From contig JACKKE010000004.1 of the NCBI GenBank assembly GCA_020637595.1, positions 236,279 to 300,278 of the forward strand: a stretch of 64,000 nucleotides of DNA, given 5' to 3'. This DNA is from Rhodobacter sp. Its GTDB lineage: Bacteria > Pseudomonadota > Alphaproteobacteria > Rhodobacterales > Rhodobacteraceae. Shown piece by piece: positions 26,063 through 36,200 of this stretch. The position numbers were made by a program, and so were the translations under genes. How positions within the stretch are numbered: the first letter of the stretch is position 1; each line of letters begins with the position of its first letter. The notes beneath the pieces were generated by a model. The model had not been told where the DNA came from. It ran no database searches and was given only the letters and a program-made list of their open reading frames with translations.

Positions 26063-26091
26063 GACGGGGGCAGGGCCGACCTGCCCCCGTC
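26063..26091. terminator. Strong hairpin between convergent operons
   Basis: A perfect 12-bp stem GACGGGGGCAGG / CCTGCCCCCGTC (26063-26074, 26080-26091) with a GCCGA loop lies between the stops of the 62-aa gene and the aldehyde dehydrogenase. T runs are poor on both sides, but stability is high and the position fits a bidirectional terminator. Confidence 0.65.
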
Positions 26092-26097
26092 TTGCGT

Positions 26098-27546
26098 TCA
26101 GAGCGGATAGTGCATCGGGCCGTTCTGGATGGTGATCCAGCGCAGCTCGGTGAACTCCGCGATCCCCCAGTTGCCGCCGAACCGGCCATAGCCCGAGGCC
26201 TTGACCCCGCCAAAGGGCATCTGCGCCTCGTCGTGGACGGTCGGCCCGTTGATATGGCAGATCCCGCTTTCGATCCGCGACGCGACCGCCATTGCGGCGT
26301 TGATGTCGCGGCTGAACACCGCACTCGACAGGCCGAAATCGCTTTCGTTGGCGATCCGCACGGCCTCGTCCACCGACATCGCCCGGATGATCGCCGCGAC
26401 CGGGCCAAAGCTTTCTTCGGTATAGAGACGCATGTCCGGGGTCACGCCGTCCAGCGCCGAAGCGTTCAGGATCGGCCCCTCGCCGCCGCCGCCGATCAGC
26501 CGCGCGCCCTTGGCCACCGCGTCGGCCACCAGCTCGCGCACCCGGTCCGCAGCCTGCGCACTGACCAGCGCCCCCAGGGGCGCATTGGCCGCACGCGGAT
26601 CGCCGGCGGGCAGGCTTTCGACCTTGCGCGCAAAGGCCTCGACAAAAGCATCGCCGGCGTCGCCCACGGTGATGATGCGTTCGGTCGACATGCAGATCTG
26701 GCCCTGGTTCATGTAGGCACCGAACCCCGCCGCAGCCACCGCCGCGTCAATGTCGGCGTCCTCCATGATGATCATCGGCGCCTTGCCGCCCAGTTCCAGC
26801 AACGCGGGTTTCAGATACCGCCCGGCCAGTTCCCCGATCACCTTGCCGACCCGGGTCGAGCCGGTGAAATTCACCCGCCGCACCGCCGGATTGGCGATCA
26901 GCGCCTCGACCAGCTTCGGCGCGTCGTCGGGGTGGTTCGAGATCGCGTTCAGCACGCCCGCCGGGAACCCGGCCTCGGCAATCGCCTCGACCACCAGCGC
27001 GTGGGTCCGGGGGCAGAGTTCCGAACTTTTCATCACGATGGTGTTGCCGCAGGCCAAGGGCGTGGCGATGGCCCGCACCCCCAGGATCACCGGCGCGTTC
27101 CAGGGCGCCATCGCCAGCACCACGCCCGCCGGTTGCCGCACCGCCATCGCCATCGAGCCGGGGCGGTTCGAGGGGATGATCTCGCCCTTGATCTGGGTGG
27201 TCAGGGCGCCGGCCTCGACCAGCATGTCGGCGGCCAACATGACGTTGAACCGCGCCCAGGCCTCGGTCGCGCCGATCTCGTCCTTCATCGCCGCGACGAT
27301 GTCGTTGGCGCGCGCCTTCAGCCCCTCGGCGGCGGCGAGCAGCTTTTCACGCCGCAGCTTGGGCCCGGTCGCGGCCCAGCCCGGAAAGGCCCGCGCGGCA
27401 GCATCAACCGCGGCGGTCGCATCGGCCAGCGAGGCGGCGGCGGCCTCGGTCACGGTTTCGCCGGTGATCGGGTTCTCGCGCCGGAACTGGCGGCCGCCCT
27501 CGGCCTGGACGTGCTTGCCGTCGATATAGAGGTTCAGGGTCTGCAT
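26098..27546 (-). CDS. NAD(P)-dependent aldehyde dehydrogenase (vanillin/salicylaldehyde type)
   Basis: A 482-residue aldehyde dehydrogenase with all core residues: N150 (MAPWNAP), E251 (LELGGK) and nucleophile C285 (NQGQICMSTER). The NQGQICMS form is common in vanillin and salicylaldehyde dehydrogenases and related aromatic-aldehyde enzymes. It oxidises an aldehyde to the acid in the cytoplasm. GGGAGA lies before ATG 27546. It starts only 18 bases after the livF stop on the same strand, so it is likely the last gene of the transporter operon. That links the transporter to an aldehyde or its precursor. Confidence 0.92.
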   Translation of the reverse strand: MQTLNLYIDGKHVQAEGGRQFRRENPITGETVTEAAAASLADATAAVDAAARAFPGWAATGPKLRREKLLAAAEGLKARANDIVAAMKDEIGATEAWARFNVMLAADMLVEAGALTTQIKGEIIPSNRPGSMAMAVRQPAGVVLAMAPWNAPVILGVRAIATPLACGNTIVMKSSELCPRTHALVVEAIAEAGFPAGVLNAISNHPDDAPKLVEALIANPAVRRVNFTGSTRVGKVIGELAGRYLKPALLELGGKAPMIIMEDADIDAAVAAAGFGAYMNQGQICMSTERIITVGDAGDAFVEAFARKVESLPAGDPRAANAPLGALVSAQAADRVRELVADAVAKGARLIGGGGEGPILNASALDGVTPDMRLYTEESFGPVAAIIRAMSVDEAVRIANESDFGLSSAVFSRDINAAMAVASRIESGICHINGPTVHDEAQMPFGGVKASGYGRFGGNWGIAEFTELRWITIQNGPMHYPL

Positions 27547-27564
27547 GGGTCTTTCTCCCGCTGG

Positions 27565-28281
27565 TCAATCAGTCAGTGCCCCGCCCAAGAAGGCGGCGGC
27601 GACGGCAGGGTCGTTGCGAAGGGCCTCGGCGGCACCGGCGCCGATGATGCGCCCGGCTTCGAGCAGATAGGCCCGGTCGGCCAGGGCCAGCGTCGCCGCG
27701 GCGTTCTGTTCGACGATCATAATTGTCAGCCCGCCCGCGCGGATCCGGCCCAGCGCAGCAAAGAGTTCCTGCGCGACGATCGGTGCCAGACCCAGCGAGG
27801 GTTCATCAAGCAGCAGCAGATCCGGCGCGGACATCAGCGCGCGACCGATTGCCACCATCTGTTGCTCGCCGCCCGACATGGTGCCAGCGATCTGCCCGCG
27901 CCGCTGGGCCAGTTTCGGGAACAGCCCGAACACCTCGTCACGCCGCGCTGCCGCGCCCGCCTGAGCCCGGCGCGGCAGCGCGCCCAGCGACAGGTTGTCC
28001 TCGACCGTCATCGCCGGGAAGATGCCGCGCCCCTCGGGGACCAGGGCGATGCCGTGCTCCACCAACAGGTGCTGCGGCAGGGCCAGCAGATCCTGGTCCT
28101 GATAGCGGATGCTGCCCGAGGCAGGGCGCACCCGCCCCCCGACCGCCCCCAGAAGCGAGGATTTCCCGGCCCCGTTCGCGCCGAGGATCGCCACCATCTC
28201 GCCCTTGCCGACCTCGGCCGACACGCCGTCGAGCGCGGTGTGCTTGCCATAACGCAGGGTCAGATCCTTGATCTCAAGCAT
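27565..28281 (-). CDS. livF: Branched-chain-amino-acid-type ABC transporter ATPase (LivF)
   Basis: A 238-residue ATPase with Walker A GANGAGKSS, signature MSGGEQQM and Walker B LLLLDEPSLGLAP, and the LivF-typical VPEGRGIFPAMTVEDNL. It powers the LivHM permease as partner of LivG. I prefer ATG 28281, with AGGTGG six bases before; ATG 28287 is possible. It overlaps livG by 8 bases. Confidence 0.92.
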   Translation of the reverse strand: MLEIKDLTLRYGKHTALDGVSAEVGKGEMVAILGANGAGKSSLLGAVGGRVRPASGSIRYQDQDLLALPQHLLVEHGIALVPEGRGIFPAMTVEDNLSLGALPRRAQAGAAARRDEVFGLFPKLAQRRGQIAGTMSGGEQQMVAIGRALMSAPDLLLLDEPSLGLAPIVAQELFAALGRIRAGGLTIMIVEQNAAATLALADRAYLLEAGRIIGAGAAEALRNDPAVAAAFLGGALTD

Positions 28282-29005
28282 CGGCATCCACCTGTCCCAG
28301 ATAGGCCGCGACCACATGCGGGTCGGCCAGCACCTCGGCGGTCGGCCCGTCCGCGATCAACGCACCCGAGTTCATCACCAGGGCCCGCGGGCACAGCGTG
28401 CGCACCGCCTCCATGATGTGTTCCACCATCAGGATCGTCAGCCCGCTGTCGGTCAGACTGCGGATCAGCGCGATCCCCTGTTTCAGCTCGGTCGGGTTCA
28501 GCCCGGCCAGCCATTCGTCGAGCAGCAGCAGCGAGGGCTCGGCCGCCAGCGCGCGCGCCAGTTCCAGCCGTTTCTGGTCGATATAGGTCAGATCGCCCGC
28601 CAGCCCGGTTTCCCGCCCCGCCAGCCCAACCCGGGCCAGCGCGTCATTGGCCACTGCGACGGCGGCCGTGCCCCAATGGGCCTTGGCGCCGAACACCGCC
28701 GGGATCATCACGTTTTCCATCAGCGTCAGCGACGGCAGGATGCGCACCAACTGAAAGGTCCGTGCGACACCCGCCCGTGCCACCGTATCGGCGCGCCGCC
28801 CGCTGAGCGTGACGCCCTGCAGGGCGATGCGCCCGGCGCTGAGCGGCAGCGCGCCTGACAGCAGGTTGATCAGCGTCGTCTTGCCGGATCCGTTCGGCCC
28901 CAGCAGACCGACAATCTCGCCCTGTTCCAGCGTGAACGACACGTTGTCCACCGCCGTCAGCCCGCCGAACCGCTTGGTCGCGCCCTCGATAGACAGAAAG
29001 CTCAT
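28274..29005 (-). CDS. livG: Branched-chain-amino-acid-type ABC transporter ATPase (LivG)
   Basis: A 243-residue ATPase: Walker A GPNGSGKTT, FQLVRILPSLTLMENVM as the LivG Q-loop region, and LLLLDEWLAGLNPTE as Walker B. The usual LSGGxxR signature is replaced by LTYIDQKRLELARAL, a known LivG-subfamily variant of the signature region. Walker B has DEW instead of DEP. ATG 29005 overlaps the livM stop as ATGA. Confidence 0.9.
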   Translation of the reverse strand: MSFLSIEGATKRFGGLTAVDNVSFTLEQGEIVGLLGPNGSGKTTLINLLSGALPLSAGRIALQGVTLSGRRADTVARAGVARTFQLVRILPSLTLMENVMIPAVFGAKAHWGTAAVAVANDALARVGLAGRETGLAGDLTYIDQKRLELARALAAEPSLLLLDEWLAGLNPTELKQGIALIRSLTDSGLTILMVEHIMEAVRTLCPRALVMNSGALIADGPTAEVLADPHVVAAYLGQVDADA

Positions 29006-29916
29006 GCCTTCCTCCTCTGCCGCAGCCGTTCGATCCCGGCCAGCACGCCATTGGGCAGCACAAAGACCACGGCGATGAACAACAGCCCCAGGATGATCGG
29101 ATAGGTATCCGGGAAATCCGACGACAGCCATTCAAAGACCAGGAACAGTGGCACCGCCCCCAGCGCCGGCCCCCAGAGCCGGTTCGCCCCGCCCAGAAGC
29201 GCCATGATCACCGTCAGGAAGCTGACCGTCGGGTTGAAGACGATCGAGGGCTCGACATAGACCCAGCGCGGCGAGGCGATGGCCCCGGCCAGGGTGATGA
29301 TCGTCGAGGCCAGGACGAAGACGATCAGCTTGACCCGCGCCAGGTGGATACCGGAATGCGCGGCAACCGTTTCATCGTCACCGATCACCCTGAGCGCCAG
29401 CCCCAGCCGGCGCCGGTGGATCCAGGCGGTCAGGCCGATGGTGAAGGCGCCCAGCGCCAACATCTGCCAGTAGATGCCGCGCGCGGTGATATCGAGAAAG
29501 ATATACCGGCCCAGCGTGCCGGTGACGTTGACCTCATACCAGGTGATCAGCTCGCGGATCAGCTCGGACAGGCCGAAGGAGAAGATCACGAAATAGATCC
29601 CCGCCAGCCGCAGCGTCGACAGCCCGACGACCAGCGCCAGCCCGGCGCCGATTACCCCGGCCACGGCCAGAACGACCGGATAGGGCAGGCTCTCGTTCAG
29701 CACCGCGACCGTATAGGCGCCGGTGCCGTAAAACGCGACCGTGGCCAAGGAGATATAGCGCGTGTGCCCCGAGAACAGCGCCCAGGCCGAGGCCAGCGTG
29801 ACATAGGTCGCCATGCCCAGGAGCAGCCCCAGTTGATAGGCCGAGGCGACCAGCGGCGCGGCGGCGAGCAGCACCAGCGCGGCCAGCGGCAGCGCGAGGG
29901 AAAGGGTCTTGCGCAT
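29002..29916 (-). CDS. livM: Branched-chain-amino-acid-type ABC transporter permease (LivM)
   Basis: A 304-residue permease with about 9-10 membrane spans and LivM marks: SLATVAFYGTGAY in the front part, LGLALRVIGDDETVAAHSGI before the cytoplasmic loop, and a terminal LPNGVLAGIERL. It begins 4 bases after livH. It forms the channel with LivH. Confidence 0.92.
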   Translation of the reverse strand: MRKTLSLALPLAALVLLAAAPLVASAYQLGLLLGMATYVTLASAWALFSGHTRYISLATVAFYGTGAYTVAVLNESLPYPVVLAVAGVIGAGLALVVGLSTLRLAGIYFVIFSFGLSELIRELITWYEVNVTGTLGRYIFLDITARGIYWQMLALGAFTIGLTAWIHRRRLGLALRVIGDDETVAAHSGIHLARVKLIVFVLASTIITLAGAIASPRWVYVEPSIVFNPTVSFLTVIMALLGGANRLWGPALGAVPLFLVFEWLSSDFPDTYPIILGLLFIAVVFVLPNGVLAGIERLRQRRKA

Positions 29917-29920
29917 CGGC

Positions 29921-30787
29921 TTACCTCCGCCGGAACAGCCCCTGGGGCCGCCACAGTAGAACGATCAGGAAAATGGCGAAGGTCGCGGCCAGGGTCAGGC
30001 CGGGGTCGATGGCGGTCGCCACGAAGGTCTCGACCAGCCCCAGCGCCAACCCAGCGGCCAGCGCGCCGCCGACGTTGCCGACACCGCCCATGATGACGAT
30101 CACCAGCGCCTTCATCGTGAAGACGACGCCCCCCGTCGCGGAAAACGTCTGATACATCGCCAGCGTTCCGCCCGCCACGGCGGCCAGCGCGGTGCCCAGC
30201 GCAAAGCCCTGTCGCATGGTGCGGTTGACGTCGATGCCGACCAGCGGGGCCGAGACCGGGCTCAGGGCGACGGCGCGCAGGGTCAGCCCCCAGCGGGTGC
30301 GGGCCAGCGCCACCACCAGCGCGCCGCCGGCGACGACGCAGATCCCGAAGGCCACCAGCTTGTTTGCCGCCACCGACACGCCGAACACCGACACGCCACG
30401 GTCGAGATAGGAAATCGAGGTGAAATTCGGCCCGGCCGTGAGCAATAGCACCCCTTGGATCAGGAACAGAAGGCCGAAGGTGGCGAGGATCGAATCCACC
30501 TCGAGCCGCCCGCTGCCCCCGGCGCGCCGCACCAGCGGTCCCATCATCACCGTATAGAGGGCCCAGCCAACCAGATAGCCCGCTGGCGCCAGCAGCAGGA
30601 TGCTGATGATCGGCGACAGGCCAAGGCCCTGAAAGGCCCAGACCAGCACGAAAGCTGCGATCAGCGTCAATTCGCCATAGGCGAGGTTCATAATGCGCGC
30701 GATGCCGTATTGCAGGGTCAGCCCCAGCGCCAGCAAGGCATAGGTGCCGCCCAGGACGGCCCCCAGGATCAGGGTTGTCAGTAGCAT
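29921..30787 (-). CDS. livH: Branched-chain-amino-acid-type ABC transporter permease (LivH)
   Basis: A 288-residue permease with eight or so spans. LivH marks are GGTYALLALGLTLQYGIARI and MNLAYGELTLIAAF at the N terminus and the LRAVALSPVSAPLVGIDVNR coupling loop. It ends with VLLWRPQGLFRRR. It follows the binding-protein gene after an 81-base gap containing a strong hairpin. Confidence 0.92.
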   Translation of the reverse strand: MLLTTLILGAVLGGTYALLALGLTLQYGIARIMNLAYGELTLIAAFVLVWAFQGLGLSPIISILLLAPAGYLVGWALYTVMMGPLVRRAGGSGRLEVDSILATFGLLFLIQGVLLLTAGPNFTSISYLDRGVSVFGVSVAANKLVAFGICVVAGGALVVALARTRWGLTLRAVALSPVSAPLVGIDVNRTMRQGFALGTALAAVAGGTLAMYQTFSATGGVVFTMKALVIVIMGGVGNVGGALAAGLALGLVETFVATAIDPGLTLAATFAIFLIVLLWRPQGLFRRR

Positions 30788-30812
30788 GATGTCTCTTGGG
30801 GGTCGTTGGTCA

Positions 30813-30835
30813 GGGCGCCCGAATGCCGGGCGCCC
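30813..30835. promoter_or_regulatory. Intercistronic hairpin between binding protein and livH
   Basis: GGGCGCCCG (30813-30821) pairs with CGGGCGCCC (30827-30835) across a five-base loop, without a T run. It probably protects or attenuates the mRNA so that the binding protein is made in excess over the permeases. Confidence 0.55.
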
Positions 30836-30868
30836 CTTGTGCTGTGTCCCAACCCGATACGCCGTGGC

Positions 30869-32083
30869 TTACCAGTTCGGACGCGGGATGATCGGCGCCA
30901 CGGCGCCGTCGCGGTCACCCGGATTGACGGCGCGGAACGCCCCGCCCTGCCACTGGCCGACCCACCACAGGTCGCGCAGCTGGTTGTCTTGCAGCTGCAC
31001 CTCGCCGATGATCGTCTGGAAGGTGCCGGTCGACAGCTCCTGCGCCAGCGCGGCGTGGTCCAGGCCAACGCGCTCGACCGCCTGCTGCAGCATCTCCAGC
31101 GAGGCATAGGTGATCGCCGAGGCCCAGCTGTCGGGCGGCGCACCGACAAACGCGGTATGGGCGGCGAAATAGGCCTGGATCGCCGGCGAATCCGCGTTCA
31201 CGCCGCCGATCGACATGACGCCTTCCTCGCTGCCCTGGGCGATGCCCGGATAGATCGGGAAGGCCCCGCCGACACCGATATAGAACACGGGCGGGTTATA
31301 CCCCATCGAGCGCGCGGTGCCGGTCATGCCGAAGCTGCCCGGCGGATACGAAAAGGCGATGAAGCTGTCCGCGCCCGAGGCCTGCGCCTCGCTGAGGATC
31401 GCCGCGAAATCCGAGGTGCCCAGCGGATAGGTCTCGTCATAGGCCAGCTCGAAGCCCGCCGCCTCGAAGGCCGGGCGCGCGCCGTTGATCAGGTCGATGC
31501 CGAAGCCGTCCGCGACCGAGACCACGGCGACCTTGTTGTTGATCGTGCCGGCGTCGCGCGCGGCGGTCAGCACCTCGACCAGGCCGTTGGCATAATCATG
31601 GCCACCGCCCAGCATCCAGAAGCTGCGATCCCAGCGCGCGGCGAATTCCGGTGCGCGGTCGGTCACCGCGGTCACCGCCAGCTGCGGATAGCCAAAGCGC
31701 GCGAAGAGGGGGGCGACCGCCAGATTCGCGCCGGTGCCCCAGGGCGGCAGGATCAGGTCGACCTGATCCTCGCTGGCCAGACGCTCGATGGCACGCACCA
31801 GATCTTCGTTCGACGAGCGGTTGTCGTATTCCGTCACCTCGATCATCCGGCGGCTGCCGTCGGGCAGCGTGAGGCCGCCGGCCTCGTTCACCTGATGCAC
31901 CCACAGCTCATAGTTGGGGATCGTCGTGATGCCCGCGCCGGTGGCGTTCGCGCCGGTGCGTGCGACGGCATAGCCGATGCTGACGGTCTCCTGCGCCGAG
32001 GCCGCACCGGCCATCAGTGCAAGGCCGGACGTCAAGCAAAAGCCAAGGGCGCGCAAGCCCGCGCGCCGGGTCATTGTGGTCAT
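30869..32083 (-). CDS. ABC transporter substrate-binding protein (LivK-like)
   Basis: A 404-residue periplasmic protein of the amino-acid/amide type I binding family, with signal peptide to about residue 31 (LMAGAASAQ). An RR pair in MTRRAGLRALGF is only a weak Tat resemblance. The mature part reads VSIGYAVARTGANATGAG, then YDNRSSNEDLVRAIERL and NKVAVVSVADGFGIDLINGA, typical of the two-lobe fold. Family members bind amino acids, amides, urea or aromatic acids. With an aldehyde dehydrogenase at the operon end, an aromatic or amine-derived ligand seems more likely than leucine; this is inference. Confidence 0.87.
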   Translation of the reverse strand: MTTMTRRAGLRALGFCLTSGLALMAGAASAQETVSIGYAVARTGANATGAGITTIPNYELWVHQVNEAGGLTLPDGSRRMIEVTEYDNRSSNEDLVRAIERLASEDQVDLILPPWGTGANLAVAPLFARFGYPQLAVTAVTDRAPEFAARWDRSFWMLGGGHDYANGLVEVLTAARDAGTINNKVAVVSVADGFGIDLINGARPAFEAAGFELAYDETYPLGTSDFAAILSEAQASGADSFIAFSYPPGSFGMTGTARSMGYNPPVFYIGVGGAFPIYPGIAQGSEEGVMSIGGVNADSPAIQAYFAAHTAFVGAPPDSWASAITYASLEMLQQAVERVGLDHAALAQELSTGTFQTIIGEVQLQDNQLRDLWWVGQWQGGAFRAVNPGDRDGAVAPIIPRPNW

Positions 32084-32179
32084 GGTGTCCTCCCTTGCCG
32101 CACCTGTGATGCGGCGATTGATCCGCGCTTCTCACGGGGAGTGGCGCGGCTGAAGACAAGCTAGCGGCCGGAACATTCC

Positions 32180-32198
32180 CATAAAATGCACTTTTATG
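32180..32198. promoter_or_regulatory. Perfect palindrome in the AraC/liv divergent promoter
   Basis: CATAAAA (32180-32186), TGCAC, TTTTATG (32192-32198). It is centred about 106 bases before the binding-protein start and about 50 bases before the AraC start, in an AT-rich stretch with a possible TATACT-type -10 near 32214 for the AraC gene. It is a good candidate operator, although AraC proteins more often use direct repeats. Confidence 0.55.
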
Positions 32199-32237
32199 AG
32201 CAGTTTTTGAACTTATACTGGATTTGATTGCTTTCAG

Positions 32238-33140
32238 ATGCATGTTTCAGGACCGATGCCCCAGACCCGGTTTCCCCCCGTCCGCACCTCGCCGCCGCGC
32301 AGCACCCTCGGTGTCCAGCAGGTCAAAAGCCCGCTGACCCGCGCCGGCTATGCCCTGCCGGGTGGCAGCGCGCATCTCTTCCTGATGCAGACCGGCGAAG
32401 CGTCACTCCGCGAGCGCAACCGCCCCGAGGAAACCTGGGTCGACGGGCGGCGGCTGATCTGGCTGGACGATGGCGGCGGGCGCGAGTTGCTGGTTGCCGG
32501 CGGCACGCGCGGGCAGCTGGTGGCGATCCCGCAGATCGCGCTGGCCAGCGCCCTGCCCGCGACACCGTTGGGCGACCAGATCCGCCGGACCCTGCAGCAG
32601 AAACTGTCACTGCCGCTGGACAGTTCTGAACGTCTGCCTGCCCTTGTCGAGGCCATCGACGCCGAGCGTCAGACCGCCGCCCCCGGGTCCGATCTGACCA
32701 TCGGCCATCTGATGTCGCTGCTGCTGATCCGGGTCTGGCGTCTGGCGCGCGCGGATCTGATCGCCCACGGCCGTGCGCCGCAAGGCCTGGCCGAACGCTT
32801 TGTCCAGCTCGCCGCGCAGCACGGCCGCGACCACTGGCGGGTCAGCGACTATGCCGGCGCGCTGGCGGTCAGCCCCGACCGGCTCGGCTCGGCCGTCCGG
32901 CGGGCGACCGGCTTGTCGCCCAAGGGTTATCTGCTGCGTGCGCTGTTTTCCGAGGCCTGCGAACTTCTGGCCAATACCGGCATGCCCGTAGGCCAGATCG
33001 CCTTTCGCCTGGGGTTCTCGGATCAGGGCTATTTCACACGGCTGTTCGCCCGCCAGGTCGGCACATCACCGGGACGCTATCGACGGCTGGTCAAGGAACG
33101 CCGCGGCGAGGGCGACGCCTCGTTCGCGGCCTGGCCATGA
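32238..33140 (+). CDS. AraC-family transcriptional regulator
   Basis: A 300-residue regulator. The N-terminal 150 residues form a cupin-like sensor of the AraC-binding-like type (AHLFLMQTGEASLRERNRPE). The C-terminal 100 residues carry two helix-turn-helix motifs (VSDYAGALAVSPDRLGSAVR and PVGQIAFRLGFSDQGYFTRLF) and a typical GTSPGRYRRL tail. ATG 32256 downstream, with CAGGA close before it, is an alternative start. Divergent from the liv/aldehyde dehydrogenase operon, it most likely controls that operon; the oxidoreductase gene after it is another possible target. Confidence 0.9.
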   Translation: MHVSGPMPQTRFPPVRTSPPRSTLGVQQVKSPLTRAGYALPGGSAHLFLMQTGEASLRERNRPEETWVDGRRLIWLDDGGGRELLVAGGTRGQLVAIPQIALASALPATPLGDQIRRTLQQKLSLPLDSSERLPALVEAIDAERQTAAPGSDLTIGHLMSLLLIRVWRLARADLIAHGRAPQGLAERFVQLAAQHGRDHWRVSDYAGALAVSPDRLGSAVRRATGLSPKGYLLRALFSEACELLANTGMPVGQIAFRLGFSDQGYFTRLFARQVGTSPGRYRRLVKERRGEGDASFAAWP

Positions 33141-33284
33141 CCCCCGCAACAGAAATGACGCAGGGTCGCAAACACAACGCTTGCGCAACTAAGTCAGTTA
33201 TGCTTACCTTTTCGAAGGGATGGACGGCACCGCCCCGGTGCCGATAGACTCGGCTCTGGCCGAGGTTATTCGGGAGGCATCACC

Positions 33285-36200
33285 ATGCTCGACGAACCGC
33301 GCAAGGCTCGACTGGATTTCACGCTCGACGACCGTCTGACCAAGGACGAGGGCTGGGTCTATATGACCGGGATGCAGGCACTGGTCCGCCTGCCGATCCA
33401 GCAGCGAAAACGCGACGCGGCGGCCGGGCTGAACACCGGCGGCTATATCTCGGGCTATCGCGGCTCGCCGATCGGGCGCTATGACATGGAGCTGTGGCAG
33501 GCCGGCGACGCGCTGAAGGATCACAACATCGTCTTTCAGCCGGGCCTGAACGAGGACATCGCCGCCACCGCGACCTGGGGGTCGCAGATGGTCGGGCTGT
33601 TCCCGGGCGCCAAGGTCGAAGGCGTGTTCTCGATCTGGTATGGCAAGGCCCCGGGCATGGACCGCTCGATGGACCCGATCCGCCACGCCAACTTTGCCGG
33701 AACCAACGAAAAGGGTGGCTCGCTGCTGCTGGTCGGGGATGACCACGGCGCGAAATCGTCGACCGTCGCCTGCTATTCCGACTTCAACTTCGTCTCGGCC
33801 GGCATTCCGCTGTTCGCCCCCGCCAACGCGCAGGAGGTGCTGGACTACGGTCTGCACGGCATCGCGCTGAGCCGCTTCTCGGGGATGGTGACCGGGATGA
33901 AGCTGGTCACCGACGTGGTCGAAGGCGGCGGCTCGGTGCATATCGCGCCCGACAGCCCCCAGATCACCCTGCCGCCCAAGGACAAGCACATCGGCATCGC
34001 GCCGTACACGCCGATCCTGCTGGCCGAGCAGACGCTCTATGACCAGCGGCTGAAACTGGCGCTGGCCTATATCCGCGCGAACGGGTTGAACCGGATGTCC
34101 GGCGCGGCGCAGGCGCGGATCGGCATCGTCGCCGCCGGCAAGGCCTGGCAGGATCTGGCCCAGGCGCTGCACGAGGCCGGCTTCAACGGCGAGACGCTGG
34201 GCGGCATGGGCATCCGGCTGCTGAAGGTCGGCGTGGTCTGGCCGCTCGACGAACGGATCGTCCGCGACTTTGCTCAAGGCCTTGAAACGATTGTCGTCGT
34301 CGAGGAAAAGCGCCCGCTCCTCGAAGACCAGATCCGCAGCTATCTCTATGGAACCGAGACCGCGCCGCGGATCGTCGGCAAGACCTTTGGCGGGCATGTG
34401 CTGGCCGCGGAAACCGCTGAATGCGCGTTTCCGAACTATGGCGAAATCGACCCCAACCTGGTCCGGCAGGTGGTCAACCGGGTGATCCACGATATCGACC
34501 CGGCGGCCCCGGTCATCACCCCGAACCAGCCCGCCGATGCGCCGGTGCTGGGCGGCGGCGCCCTGCGCGCACCGTCCTTCTGCGCCGGCTGCCCGCACGG
34601 GCGCTCGACCCAGGTGCCTGACGGCAGCCGCGCGCTGGCCGGCATCGGCTGCCACACGATGGCGGTGTTCCGCGATCCGACCAAGACCAACTCGATCACC
34701 CAGATGGGCGGCGAGGGCGCGGCCTGGCTGGGTCAGGCGCATTTCACCGATGAAAAGCACGTCTTTGCCAATATGGGCGACGGGACGTATTTCCATTCGG
34801 GGATGATGGCGATCCGCGCGGCGGTCGCAGCCAAGGTGAACATCACCTACAAGCTCTTGCACAACGGCTTCGTGTCGATGACCGGCGGCCAGCCCGTGGA
34901 TGGCGAGATCGACCCGGTGACGATGATCCGCCAGATCCGCGACGAGGGCGTCGGCGCCATCGCGCTGGTCTCGGACGAGCCCGAAAAGTTCGAAGGCGAA
35001 TCGCTGCCCGAAGGCGTGACCGTCCACCACCGCACGGAAATGGACCTGGTCCAGCGCCAGATGCGCGAGCGCAGCGGCGTCACCGCCATCGTTTATGACC
35101 AGCCCTGTGCGACCGAGCGCCGGCGGCTGCGCAAGCGCGGCAAATGGGTCGATCCCGACAAGCGCGTGTTCATCAACCCCGCGGTCTGCGAGGGCTGCGG
35201 CGATTGCTCGACCGTCTCGGGTTGCATGGCGATCGAGCCGCTGGAAACCGACTTCGGCCGCAAGCGGCAGATCAACCAGTCCTCGTGCAACAAGGATTTC
35301 AGCTGCGTCGAGGGGTTCTGCCCCAGCTTCGTCACCGTCGCCGGCGTCGATCTGCGCCGGCCCGACGTGAAACAGGTGGTGATCGACGCCTCGGCCCTGC
35401 CCGCGCCCAAACTGCCCGAAGTCGACGGCAGCTGGGCGGTGCTGGTCGCCGGGATCGGCGGCGCGGGCGTGGTGACGGTCGGCCAGACGCTGGCCGTCGC
35501 GGCGCATGCCGACGGCTGGTTCGCCTCGAACCTCGACATCACCGGGCTGGCGCAGAAATACGGCGCGGTCGCCTCGCACATCAAGATGGCGCGCACCCCC
35601 GCCGACATGACCGCGACCCGCATCGCCACCGGCGAGGCTGACGCGCTGATCGGCTGCGATCTGGTGGTCGCGGCGGGCGACGAGGCGATCGGCAAGCTGG
35701 CGCTGGATCACGCGGTGGCGGTGACCGACACCACCGTGGTGCCGACCGCCGAATTCTCGCGCAATCCCGACTGGTCGCTGAACGGCGCCGAGCAGGTGCA
35801 GCGCCTGACCCGCGTGCTGGGCGACCGGGTGCGTCCGATGGATGCGCAGGGGCTGGCGTTCCGGCTGCTCGGCGATGCGGTCTATGCCAACATGCTGCTG
35901 GTGGGGGCCGCATGGCAGCAGGGCGCCCTGCCCCTGTCGCTGGCCTCGATCCACCGCGCGATCGAGCTGAACGGCGTCAAGATCGCTCAGAACCGCCGCG
36001 CTTTCGACCTGGGCCGCCTGGCCTTTGCCGAGCCCGAAACCGTGCAGCGCATGCTGCGTGCGCTCGATGCGCCGGTGGATCTGGGCACACGGCGCGAAAA
36101 GACGCTGGACGAGATGATCGCGCTGCGGGTCGAGGAGCTGACCGCCCACAGCGGATCGAAACTGGCGCGGCGCTATCTGGACCGGGTTTCGCGGATCCGC

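Noticed and set aside
26063..26091. Riboswitch or small RNA at the strong hairpin
   Set aside because: A simple stem between convergent genes is explained by termination; no conserved aptamer features.
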